The notes under the pieces were generated by a model. It saw only the letters and a program-made list of their open reading frames with translations. It did not search any database and was not told the origin of the DNA. A stretch of DNA of 64,000 nucleotides, from the NCBI RefSeq assembly GCF_000428045.1, contig NZ_ATZE01000021.1:1-64000 (forward strand), read 5' to 3'. A program made the translations under genes and the position numbers. This document shows, piece after piece, positions 52,880 to 60,605 of the stretch; positions within the stretch are counted from its first letter, which is position 1, and every line of letters begins with the position of its first letter. Origin of the DNA: Sedimenticola selenatireducens DSM 17993 (GTDB taxonomy: Bacteria; Pseudomonadota; Gammaproteobacteria; Chromatiales; Chromatiaceae).

Positions 52880-52896
52880 TGCAGGGGGTGTGCCAA
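52880..52896 (-). promoter_or_regulatory. Sigma-54 (-24/-12) promoter upstream of hsdR
   Basis: On the minus strand TTGGCACACCCCCTGCA matches the consensus TGGCACRNNNNTTGCW at all but one defined position; the invariant GG and GC are exactly 10 bases apart. The adjacent gene encodes a sigma-54 activator. The predicted transcription start (about 52869) is next to the first hsdR ATG, so the transcript would have almost no leader. Confidence 0.75.
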
Positions 52897-52900
52897 CTTC

Positions 52901-54421
52901 CTACTCGATCCCAAGTTTTTCCATCTTATTCGTCAGCACCTGCTGGCTTTTCAGCCCCAAAAGCTTTGCCGCCTGGGTCTTATTACCGCCCGTTTGCTTC
53001 AGTGCCAAGGGGATATAATGCCTGACTACATCATCCATTAGCTCATTGATATCAATAGGTTGCGTAATTGTATCTACTAACAATTGCTTATCTTTGGCTG
53101 GAAGTATTAGCATCGCTTCCTGAAACGCTTCAGCAGACAGGCGAGGACCCTCTGTCCAGACCATAGCCCTTAACAAGGTCGCTCGCAGCTCTCGGATATT
53201 ACCGGGCCAGGGATGTGATTTGATAATATCTATTACTGATTGATCTATTTTCTTACGCTGATGACCGATCTGGTCAGCAAGCTCATCGTTGATCTGGGCC
53301 ATCAGGGCATCGACGAGCACATCCATATCTTCTACACGCGCTCGGAGCGCCGGCAGCTTGATTACCCCAACGGCCAGGCGGTAAAAAAGGTCTTCTCGGA
53401 ATTGCCCATCGGCAACCCGCTGCATAAGGTTGCGGTGAGTAGCTGCAATGATACGAAAGTCACTCTGCTTTGCCTCGGTTCCACCAACCGGGGTATAGAT
53501 CTTTTCCTGCAGCACTCTGAGGAGCTTTACCTGAAGGTCGAGACTCAGCTCACCAATCTCATCAAGAAAGAGCGTACCGCCATCAGCTTGGGCGAAGAAT
53601 CCGGAATGGTCCTTGTGTGCTCCGGTGAAGGCCCCTTTTTTGTGGCCAAACAGTAGCGACTCAGCCAACTCGCGCGGTAAAGCCCCGCAGTTAACCGCTA
53701 CGAACGCCCCATCAGATCGCCGACTGCCCTGGTGGATAGCTTGGGCAAATACCTCTTTACCTGTTCCAGTCTCTCCCATGAGCAGAACAGGTACTTCCCG
53801 GATGGCCATCTTTTGTGCTTTCTGTAGCGCGTCACCTAGCCCCCCCACAGTGATAATGCCCTTGAAGGCCTCTCGTATCTGAGTTTCGCTCTGATAGAGC
53901 TGCATAAGCCTCGCATCTGAACGATCTAGCGCCTCTTTCGTGAAACGAGCATCTATCTCGAAGGGCAATTCCACGGTATTGACGTGCTGCTGACCAGTTT
54001 TCTTGTCATACCAGGACTCAATACAGATAGAGGGGAAACGGGTTTTGACCAAGAGGATCCACACAGCGGTCATCGCTGGTGTGCCAGGGCTCAAATGAAC
54101 TGTGCGCTGCAGTTCAGAGAATCTCTCATCCAGTGAGAGCAATATTTGCTCTACAGCGGGGTATATCTCTTTATATGCCGATGGGGACGATAGCTGAACG
54201 GCGCTATATGAAACCGTTGAATCGGGTGGAAGTTGAATGGACAGCCACTCCCGATAAGGGCGCACCTCCTCTTCACTGTAGTTGTAGAGGAAGTGAAGTA
54301 CTTTATATGGACGCCCACAGCTATTGGCATCCTGAATGGCTGCGTAAACTGGGCCAGGACTATCACCATCGACAGCAGCGAGGTCGTGGCTGCCTAGCCA
54401 AGTTATTAGTATGCGTTCCAT
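52901..54421 (-). CDS. Sigma-54 activator with RtcR/CARF-like sensor domain
   Basis: The 506-residue bacterial enhancer-binding protein has an N-terminal sensor (1-about 155) of RtcR/CARF type: MERILITWLG strand, YNYSEEEVRPY, and HLSPGTPAMTAVWILL, where SPGT (111-114) is in the position of the CARF nucleotide-binding loop. Next is the AAA+ domain with Walker A GETGTGKE (216-223), the sigma-54 contact loop GAFTGA (263-268) and Walker B LDEIGEL, then a C-terminal FIS-type helix-turn-helix (475-500: GGNKTQAAKLLGLKSQQVL). RtcR responds to RNA termini or fragments and CARF domains to cyclic oligonucleotides. Its place next to a sigma-54 promoter of the defence operon implies that it switches the operon on after an RNA or nucleotide alarm signal. 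Confidence 0.88.
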   Translation of the reverse strand: MERILITWLGSHDLAAVDGDSPGPVYAAIQDANSCGRPYKVLHFLYNYSEEEVRPYREWLSIQLPPDSTVSYSAVQLSSPSAYKEIYPAVEQILLSLDERFSELQRTVHLSPGTPAMTAVWILLVKTRFPSICIESWYDKKTGQQHVNTVELPFEIDARFTKEALDRSDARLMQLYQSETQIREAFKGIITVGGLGDALQKAQKMAIREVPVLLMGETGTGKEVFAQAIHQGSRRSDGAFVAVNCGALPRELAESLLFGHKKGAFTGAHKDHSGFFAQADGGTLFLDEIGELSLDLQVKLLRVLQEKIYTPVGGTEAKQSDFRIIAATHRNLMQRVADGQFREDLFYRLAVGVIKLPALRARVEDMDVLVDALMAQINDELADQIGHQRKKIDQSVIDIIKSHPWPGNIRELRATLLRAMVWTEGPRLSAEAFQEAMLILPAKDKQLLVDTITQPIDINELMDDVVRHYIPLALKQTGGNKTQAAKLLGLKSQQVLTNKMEKLGIE

Positions 54422-54491
54422 TGGTTATCCTCCATTTCCATGAACGGTTCAGTTAAGTTCGCTGTTCACGGTTAGGCACAACCCAGTAGAA

Positions 54492-54689
54492 TCACAGTTG
54501 TCCCTGCTTGTCCGGCAAATACTCCGCCAATCGATCCAGGCGGCACTCAAAACACTCACATAGCCGGTGCAGAATACCGGTAGTTGTCGAATACCCCTTC
54601 ACGTTCGCTATACGATTATGCGCTGGCCGGTTAACGCCAGTCCGCTCGGCGTCATCCAGTGTGATCCTGCGACCTTCCATTCCAGTCAT
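54492..54689 (-). CDS. Small XRE/Cro-type helix-turn-helix regulator
   Basis: The 65-residue protein matches minimal Cro/C1-type regulators: RRITLDDAERTGVNRPAHNRIANVKGYSTTTGIL contains the helix-turn-helix, followed by HRLCECFECRLDRLAEYLPD, a typical C-terminal helix and strand seen in restriction-modification control and element-borne regulators. It lies 70 bases upstream of the sigma-54 activator on the same strand and may control its expression. The nearby dyad at 54821 (TACGGT-TTTTT-ACCGTA) is a candidate operator. Confidence 0.75.
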   Translation of the reverse strand: MTGMEGRRITLDDAERTGVNRPAHNRIANVKGYSTTTGILHRLCECFECRLDRLAEYLPDKQGQL

Positions 54690-55022
54690 ATCTCGATTTC
54701 CTCACAGGCGATCCGTGTTACGCGCAACCCATCCACTAAACCAATGAGGATGTAAATTGTCTATGCATTTCTGGCAACTTAAAAAAATGGTCGAATATAT
54801 TAATGTAAATACTGATTGTCTACGGTTTTTTACCGTACATACAGGCATTATCATAGGGTATTTATGAATCCCTAAAAAATAACAGGGATTTCAGTTGCTT
54901 GACAGACCGTTCAATTATCAGATTTACCCAGCCGGGGTCTTCAGCTTGGCGTGATTACCGAATATCGGCAGTTTTCGAATAGAAGCTGTTCCGATATGGC
55001 ACCATCATCTATCATTTGGGAT
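54690..55022. promoter_or_regulatory. Divergent control region between XRE regulator and ICE gene
   Basis: This AT-rich 333-base region has no gene. It holds a perfect inverted repeat TACGGT-TTTTT-ACCGTA (54821-54837) and a second, AATCCCT...AGGGATT (54867-54890). On the plus strand TTGACA (54899-54904) is followed after 17 bases by ATTTAC, a promoter with strong -35 and weak -10 for the ICE gene at 55023. The first dyad, upstream of the minus-strand XRE gene, is a candidate autoregulatory operator. Confidence 0.4.
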
Positions 55023-55277
55023 ATGAAAAAGCATACAACCATCACCCAAGAGCAGCGTACAGGCGTAGGAACCATCCTTCGCAAAGCTGGCGTGTTCACG
55101 ATCGGGCTACTGGTAGCCTTGACGGGTGTCCTGCGTGAGCTTTTTGTCTCAATGGAAATTCAGCATGACGAGGAGCGCAGACCCCACGATTCAGATCTGA
55201 CTGGTGAATTGAATCATCGCACCGGGCGTTTGGACGCAGGTACCGACCCAGATGGTTGGTATGAAGAAGACATGTAG
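55023..55277 (+). CDS. Small ICE-associated membrane protein
   Basis: The 84-residue protein has one hydrophobic segment (GVFTIGLLVALTGVLREL, about 22-39) and an acidic C-terminal tail (LDAGTDPDGWYEEDM). Small proteins with this kind of tail, encoded convergent to traG, occur in PFGI-1-type integrative elements, by recollection. I chose the ATG at 55023; an upstream start at 54951 has no ribosome binding site. Its stop is 8 bases from the convergent traG stop. The exact role is unknown. Confidence 0.6.
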   Translation: MKKHTTITQEQRTGVGTILRKAGVFTIGLLVALTGVLRELFVSMEIQHDEERRPHDSDLTGELNHRTGRLDAGTDPDGWYEEDM

Positions 55278-55284
55278 TCAAGGT

Positions 55285-56850
55285 TTATCTCTTCATCCCC
55301 TTTGAGATTGCCGCCTTACCAATACTCCCTCCTTGCCTCCCCGCATCCTCTCCCGGACGTGCCAACGGTGTAGATGCCGCAGTGATGGAACGCCCAATGC
55401 TCACCCCCGCCCACGCCATCATGCCACTCCACAGCAACGGCAACCCCAGATAGAAGCTGGTGGTGATCATGTTGAGCAGCAGGCGTTTGGTGTCGTGTTC
55501 TCCGGGGTTGGCGAAGATCTGCAGGAAGACATTGACGTCCGGGTACATCGACTGGATGAGGTTCTGATCCACCCACAGCGCCAAGTACCAGAGCACACTC
55601 CAGAACTTGACGGTGAAGATCGCCATGGCGCCGATCACCATCATGGCGATGGAGTAACGCGACAGCACCAGGACCAGGGGCAGCAAGGCGTAGATACCGA
55701 GCAGGAGTACCGCCTGCACCATCGGCAGGGCTTGCAGGATTGCGGTCATGGTCACCGAGAACAGGGCCGATGCGGTGACCACGCCACCGGATGCCAGTCC
55801 GCCCTTGATCCAGTTCTCCGCGGTACTCACCAGGCCCGTACTGCCGGAATTATTGGCCACCAGGTCGTTGTTCGACCAGCTGGGTGGGGAGCTGGTGAGT
55901 ACGGTGCGGGCCACGGCATCCTGTTGCTTTTCGCTTGCCAGTATCGGCGCCACGGCGGCGACCAGGCTTGAGAAGCCGGCGGATGTCGCATCGGCCTCAT
56001 CGATCAGCTTCTCCCGCAGCCCGATCACACCGTCTTCCCACCACTGTTTGCAGTAGGGCTTGCCCCAGGCGGGCGGCGCGGCCGGATCATATTCGGTGTC
56101 GCGCGCCGCGCTGTAGGCCCAGCCCGGAATCTGCAGGGTTGGCCGCAGGGTGTCGTAATAGCCGGGCGTGTCGCGATAGAGATGGGAGCCCATCCAGTCG
56201 GGATCATCCGGTCCGTAGGTGCTCAACAGGGTGTTGACCGCAGCCGTGGCTGGCCGTTCGGCCTGGTATTTCGATCGCGCCGGTGTATAGCACTGGCTGA
56301 AGAAGTCACTGGTTTCCTGCCGCAGGCGCGGGTCGGCGATGGTGGCCAGGCGGGCCTGCTGCTCGTAGGTGCGCATATCGGTGGCCGAGGGCAGACCTTC
56401 GATCACGGCATGATTCAACCCCGATGTCATGGCCAATACCGCATACCACCACACTGGAACGTTTACTGTGGCCGGCGAGCCGGTGAACCCGACTGAGCCG
56501 TAGGTGCTCTGGGGTGCACCGACCGTCGCCGTGGTAGGCGTGGGATCGATCAGGGTCGGCGGTGGTGTGTAGCTGAGGGTGCCGGCGTTCAACGGGGTCA
56601 GGGCGGCCGGCTGTCCGGCAAGGACCACGACCAGCAGGGCGATGAACAGCTCGATCTCCATGCGCCGCAGGGATAACCCGGTGACGGTGCCGAACTCGCC
56701 GCCTTGGGCGGGCTCCCGCCAGTTGTCGATGAGGATGCCGAAAAACGGCAGGAACACGATACCCGTCTCCACCAGCACATCCCAGAGGATGCCATAGAAA
56801 GCCCAGCCGAACAGGGTGGTGAACAGTTCGAGATAGCTGTCGACGGTCAT
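55285..56850 (-). CDS. traG: ICE TraG-like conjugal transfer protein
   Basis: The 521-residue protein is an inner-membrane TraG N-terminal-domain protein of the ICE type. It opens MTVDSYLELFTTLFGWAFYG, has several transmembrane segments (near 10-40, 65-80, and a cluster at about 340-430) and ends in a polar tail (ARPGEDAGRQGGSIGKAAISKGM). It belongs to the mating-pair channel used to move the element between cells. The start at 56850 has GGGAG upstream and overlaps the stop of the preceding gene by 4 bases; a longer frame from 57132 would run over that gene. Confidence 0.82.
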   Translation of the reverse strand: MTVDSYLELFTTLFGWAFYGILWDVLVETGIVFLPFFGILIDNWREPAQGGEFGTVTGLSLRRMEIELFIALLVVVLAGQPAALTPLNAGTLSYTPPPTLIDPTPTTATVGAPQSTYGSVGFTGSPATVNVPVWWYAVLAMTSGLNHAVIEGLPSATDMRTYEQQARLATIADPRLRQETSDFFSQCYTPARSKYQAERPATAAVNTLLSTYGPDDPDWMGSHLYRDTPGYYDTLRPTLQIPGWAYSAARDTEYDPAAPPAWGKPYCKQWWEDGVIGLREKLIDEADATSAGFSSLVAAVAPILASEKQQDAVARTVLTSSPPSWSNNDLVANNSGSTGLVSTAENWIKGGLASGGVVTASALFSVTMTAILQALPMVQAVLLLGIYALLPLVLVLSRYSIAMMVIGAMAIFTVKFWSVLWYLALWVDQNLIQSMYPDVNVFLQIFANPGEHDTKRLLLNMITTSFYLGLPLLWSGMMAWAGVSIGRSITAASTPLARPGEDAGRQGGSIGKAAISKGMKR

Positions 56851-57230
56851 ACGGCGGCTCCCTGCAGGGCGATCAGGAAACGGCCCAGGAGGTTCTGCCC
56901 GAGCAGCAGCTCGATTATCAGGAGCCAGGTAACGATCCGCCAACGCAGCGACAGCAGTCGCCCTGCCCCGCCCTCGTCGATGCGCCCCCGTCGATGGAGC
57001 CATCGCGTAACTGCTGGCCATGCCAACGCCACCAGGCCGATCAGCAGCAGTCGAATTGTGGTGAAGAGCGGCTTCATCAGCTCGATCCGGGACTGGATCG
57101 CGACGAGGGATGCGGTCTGTAGCGAGTGCCACAGGAAGGCGCCGATGCCCAACGCCAGCCCGAACGCCAGCAGGGTCAACAGCACGAACCAGCGCCGGCG
57201 CCTGGCCAAACCGTTACGGAACACGGCCAT
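56847..57230 (-). CDS. ICE membrane protein between PFL_4711 and TraG genes
   Basis: The 127-residue protein has three hydrophobic segments (about 13-33, 57-75, 97-120) joined by basic loops (ARRRRWF, LHRRGRID), as in a small inner-membrane component. It overlaps the PFL_4711-family gene by 17 bases and traG by 4. Genes of this size and place occur in the same transfer module of related integrative elements, but its function is not known. Confidence 0.65.
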   Translation of the reverse strand: MAVFRNGLARRRRWFVLLTLLAFGLALGIGAFLWHSLQTASLVAIQSRIELMKPLFTTIRLLLIGLVALAWPAVTRWLHRRGRIDEGGAGRLLSLRWRIVTWLLIIELLLGQNLLGRFLIALQGAAV

Positions 57231-58569
57231 TACGTACAGGCCGGGGATCGACCGTCGGCACCGCGGGTGTGTCCAGGGAGGCCTGGCGGCGCGCCGCCGC
57301 CCGCTGGAGCAACAGGCTCACCGTGTCCGAGACGACCTCCTTGCGCACCCGGGTCTCGAACAGCAGGTTCTCGATCTCCTTATCCAGCTCGGTGATGGAG
57401 GCATCGGCATGCTCGCGGGCCACCTCGGTGGCATACACCTCCGGCACCTGCCGGCCGGTGAGCAGCAGTCGGCGGGCGAACAGGGCCTTCTCCACCGTGC
57501 GCGCGGTACTAATCTCCGACACCAGGCGCCCCATGATCAGGCCCTGCTCGGAGGCCGGCATCGCCCGGATCGCCTCGATGACCTGACGGGTGATGGCCAC
57601 CCCAGGGGCGGTGATGTTCTCCAGGTTGGCCAGTGTCGGTGGCGTGGCGCCACTGACCAGGCTCTGGAGTTGCCCTGTCACCGTGCTCGCCTCCTGGTAG
57701 AGTTTCGGCAACAGGCCAGTGCCGGGAATGCTGTCCTTGCGGCAGGTATCGCAGGTGGTCACGATGTTCTCCCCCACCACGTCCACCACCCAGTCCCTGG
57801 CCACGGCGGGCGTGGCCCACACCTCGGACAGCCGGGTCATCGTGGCCGGTGGCCCCGTCGCCGTGACGGACCGGTTCATATTGATGTTGTAACCGGCCTT
57901 GACGAGATCGCCGGTGAACTCCAATAGCGGCTGACCCGAGCCGCCGGCCGGGCCACCGATCCAGGGCACGCCATTGTCGCCATTGGCGGTTTCGACCGCA
58001 TCCTTGGCGGTCACAGCATCGTTGCCCCCGACCCCCATCTGGAGCTTCCAGTCGTTGCCCTTGGACAGGGTGATGAGGTCGGCATAGGGGTTCTTGCCCT
58101 GGGCGATCTCGGCCTCCATCTGTTCACAGGACTTGGTGGCGAGCTGCATGGTCTCCTCGGCCTTCAACAGCGCGTTCTGGAACATGTCGTAGAGACCGGG
58201 GTTGGCCCGTTGCAGGATGAGCGCCGGTAGGGAGGCGATGGCGGCACTCGCCGCGGCGGTCATGGCGTTCATCATGTTGTCGACACCGCTACCGATGTTG
58301 TTCAGCGTGTTGGTGACCGCCGCCACCGGGTCGAACTTGCCGCAACTGTAACCGAGACCCAACTGCGCCGAACCGCCCAGGGTAACCGAGACCACCGAGG
58401 GATTGGCCGGTACCGAGACTGGCTCTGCACCACCGATCTCGTAATACCACAGGCTATCCTCCGTCGGCGCCTTGGCGGCATGGGCGCTGTTCCATGCAGA
58501 CAGGGCGATCAATAGCGATGCGGCTGCGTTTATTGAGATGATCCGTCTGCACCGGTGTCTCGTAGTCAT
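57214..58569 (-). CDS. ICE protein, PFL_4711 family
   Basis: The protein (451 residues from this start) has a signal peptide (RRIISINAAASLLIALSAWNSAHA) and a periplasmic body matching the integrating conjugative element PFL_4711 family: EDSLWYYEIGGAEPVSVP, GYSCGKFDPVAAV, LPALILQRANPGLYDMFQNALL, and a paired-cysteine stretch VVTTCDTCRKDSIPG. It is likely the TraH-like member of the mating-pair apparatus. The ATG at 58569 has AAGGA 7 bases upstream; the alternative at 58593 overlaps the stop of the upstream gene (ATGA). Confidence 0.8.
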   Translation of the reverse strand: MTTRHRCRRIISINAAASLLIALSAWNSAHAAKAPTEDSLWYYEIGGAEPVSVPANPSVVSVTLGGSAQLGLGYSCGKFDPVAAVTNTLNNIGSGVDNMMNAMTAAASAAIASLPALILQRANPGLYDMFQNALLKAEETMQLATKSCEQMEAEIAQGKNPYADLITLSKGNDWKLQMGVGGNDAVTAKDAVETANGDNGVPWIGGPAGGSGQPLLEFTGDLVKAGYNINMNRSVTATGPPATMTRLSEVWATPAVARDWVVDVVGENIVTTCDTCRKDSIPGTGLLPKLYQEASTVTGQLQSLVSGATPPTLANLENITAPGVAITRQVIEAIRAMPASEQGLIMGRLVSEISTARTVEKALFARRLLLTGRQVPEVYATEVAREHADASITELDKEIENLLFETRVRKEVVSDTVSLLLQRAAARRQASLDTPAVPTVDPRPVRNGRVP

Positions 58570-58589
58570 TGGGTATCCTTGTTTGCTTC

Positions 58590-59618
58590 TCATGGGGGGT
58601 AGGAGGTCCAGTCGATGTCAAACAGGAACCACTGACCGCGCCGTTGACAACACTTGTAGGGTCGCCAGAGGTTCCAGGCATAATCGCCCGCGCGGTCGAC
58701 CCGGCCGCCACTCCAGCCGGTCAGGGTTGCCAGGTCATTGGTGCCAAAGACACCGCAGCTCGACTCGCTACGCGGCACCAGCATCTGCCAGGTACCGGTA
58801 CGACGGTCCTTCTCCAGCAGGGGCCCCGGCGGCCAGACCCGCTGGCCGGAACCAGATGGCCCGGTGACGGGTAGGTAGATATGGGGCTGCGCCGTGCGGG
58901 TGACGATATCGCCGGCCCGCTGGGCGTTGATGGCCGCGGCCTTGGGCTCTTCGGCTTGTGTGGTCCAGCCGGTACGTGGATATACCCCGCCCCAGGTCTG
59001 CAGCGGCCAGCTGCCGATCTCGCGCAGCCCGGGGATGAGACTCGCGGGATAGAAGATCTCCGGCACCTCCTGGCGCCAGGCGAGTGCATCGAGCCCGGAC
59101 TGGAAATAGGGAACCAAGGGTGTCGTCTGTGACGAACACAACAACCCCACGGCGGCGGGAATGGCGGAGAGTGAGTTGAGCGGATGGCCGATGGCATCGG
59201 CCTCGCGGAAAACCAAGTTCTTGTGATCTCGATTTCCGGAGGTGCCTTCCGTGCGGTTACCCGCACTGTCGATGGGCACCGGCAACAGTGAACCGAGCAA
59301 CCCTGTGGCCGCCGTCTTCTGAGCCAGACCCAATGTGGCGCGGATTTCCACCCAGGGGTTACCACCCAGCTCGTTATAGCTGCTGACCACCAGATCCGGA
59401 TTGTAGTGCCCGACCTTGAGTGAGGACCGGACACGGCAGCCGCGCCAGGAACATCGCAACCAGAAACACATGCCGATCGGCATCCACCGCACGCAGGAAA
59501 AGGCCGCCGCCGTGGTCTTGGCCACGATCTCCGGGGTCGTGATGGAACCCGCGGTTCCGGCAAGCGGCATCACAAGCAGCATTGCCAGGCCAAGAGAGAG
59601 GATCTTCTGCCGGCTCAT
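58590..59618 (-). CDS. ICE TraU-like protein, PFL_4710 family
   Basis: The 342-residue protein has a signal peptide (KILSLGLAMLLVMPLAGTAG) and a periplasmic, cysteine-containing body of TraU type: SCVRWMPIGMCFWLRCS, VRSSLKVGHYNPDLVVSSYNELGGNPW, and a C-terminal WNLWRPYKCCQRRGQWFLFD. TraU-like proteins are required for DNA transfer in F-type and ICE systems. The start at 59618 overlaps the stop of the upstream gene in ATGA, which decides it. Confidence 0.83.
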   Translation of the reverse strand: MSRQKILSLGLAMLLVMPLAGTAGSITTPEIVAKTTAAAFSCVRWMPIGMCFWLRCSWRGCRVRSSLKVGHYNPDLVVSSYNELGGNPWVEIRATLGLAQKTAATGLLGSLLPVPIDSAGNRTEGTSGNRDHKNLVFREADAIGHPLNSLSAIPAAVGLLCSSQTTPLVPYFQSGLDALAWRQEVPEIFYPASLIPGLREIGSWPLQTWGGVYPRTGWTTQAEEPKAAAINAQRAGDIVTRTAQPHIYLPVTGPSGSGQRVWPPGPLLEKDRRTGTWQMLVPRSESSCGVFGTNDLATLTGWSGGRVDRAGDYAWNLWRPYKCCQRRGQWFLFDIDWTSYPP

Positions 59619-60106
59619 GGTTGCCGGCCCTCCCGCCACTGTTGATACCGAAGCAGGGCTTCGTGAATATCGGTCACGCCATAGATCACGGCCCCACCAT
59701 CGAACACCATGGCGGGATAGCGGTCGACACCGTATTGCACCGCCTTCGCCAAGCCGATCGCGGCCTGTTGCATCCGTGCGCGATCGTCCTCATTCAGTTG
59801 CTGGAAACGGTGCAGTACGACTTGCTTGGATTGTTTGGGATCGGCCGTGAGTCCTTCGGATAGTTGGGTCTCGATGCGCTGGATGCTGTCCAGATTGTAG
59901 GTTTGTAGATAGGGTGTCGGGCGACCTGGAGCCGAGCTTATGACAGCCATTCCAGTGATGGGCATATCGGACGAGATAAACAGCTCAATGAGGCGGGGAT
60001 GCCCTGCTGCTAACTGACTCGCCGCTTGTGCAACGCTACCGGCGAAGAGCATGAAAACAAGTAACGCCGCCAAATAAATGAGAATTAAATGTTTATTTCT
60101 TGTCAT
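59615..60106 (-). CDS. ICE TrbC-like protein, PFL_4709 family
   Basis: The 163-residue protein has a signal peptide (LILIYLAALLVFMLFAGSVAQA) and a short periplasmic domain of PFL_4709 type (RLIELFISSDMPITG, YNLDSIQRIETQLSEGL, YGVDRYPAMVFDGGAVIYGVTDIHEALLRYQQW). The YPAMVFDGG segment recalls the thioredoxin-fold strand of TrbC/TraW-like conjugation proteins, without the redox cysteines. I chose the ATG at 60106. It is the first gene of the minus-strand transfer unit in the window; upstream transfer genes expected in this ICE type are replaced here by the plus-strand defence genes. Confidence 0.78.
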   Translation of the reverse strand: MTRNKHLILIYLAALLVFMLFAGSVAQAASQLAAGHPRLIELFISSDMPITGMAVISSAPGRPTPYLQTYNLDSIQRIETQLSEGLTADPKQSKQVVLHRFQQLNEDDRARMQQAAIGLAKAVQYGVDRYPAMVFDGGAVIYGVTDIHEALLRYQQWREGRQP

Positions 60107-60605
60107 TTGCACGATTGGCCCACTGACAATACGATGGGCTATCGTGGCTCCCCGGGAGGAGTTCACGGAACCGAAAATCAATTCAAGGTGCTGCGTAGTT
60201 TTGCTTCAGCTAAATCATTGTGTGGTGGGAATTATTGGGAACGGCAGCAGGAGTCGGTCACTGAACGCCGGGGAACAACTGTTTGACTAAAAACGGTCAG
60301 TTGTCTCCATATAATGATATGGCTGGTGCCGACATAAACCAGCCGTTCATCGTCCATTAACGAAGGAGCACTACCGGCCAGAGTCGGGTATTGAGATGAG
60401 CCGTGGATAACGGCCACTATATGGATTAAAGCAGTCGCTCTGCCAAGCATGAAATAGCTATACTGTCCCGGGAACTCGCCCGGGGCATATCAGAGTAGCA
60501 ACTCAATAGTAAGGCTGCGAGTTGTGGTTCTTAGAATTGTTGTCTGACCTCGAACTCAAGTAATAATAGAGCAAATATACGAAAAAATGCTAGGGAGGTT
60601 GTGTA
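60107..60605. other. Junction between transfer genes and Gabija-like cargo
   Basis: No gene is supported. It should hold the divergent promoters of the PFL_4709 and Gabija-like units. TATAAT occurs at 60310-60315, but the nearest TTGACT is 21 bases upstream of it, too far for a standard sigma-70 promoter. No integrase or insertion-sequence end is visible at this cargo boundary. Confidence 0.35.

Noticed and set aside
56704-57927. 407-codon plus-strand frame opposite traG and PFL_4711 genes
   Set aside because: Spans several real minus-strand genes, Arg/Pro/His-rich, no start signal.
60280-60315. TTGACT...TATAAT as the gajA promoter
   Set aside because: The spacing is 21 bases, beyond the usual 16-18, and it lies almost 300 bases from the start codon.
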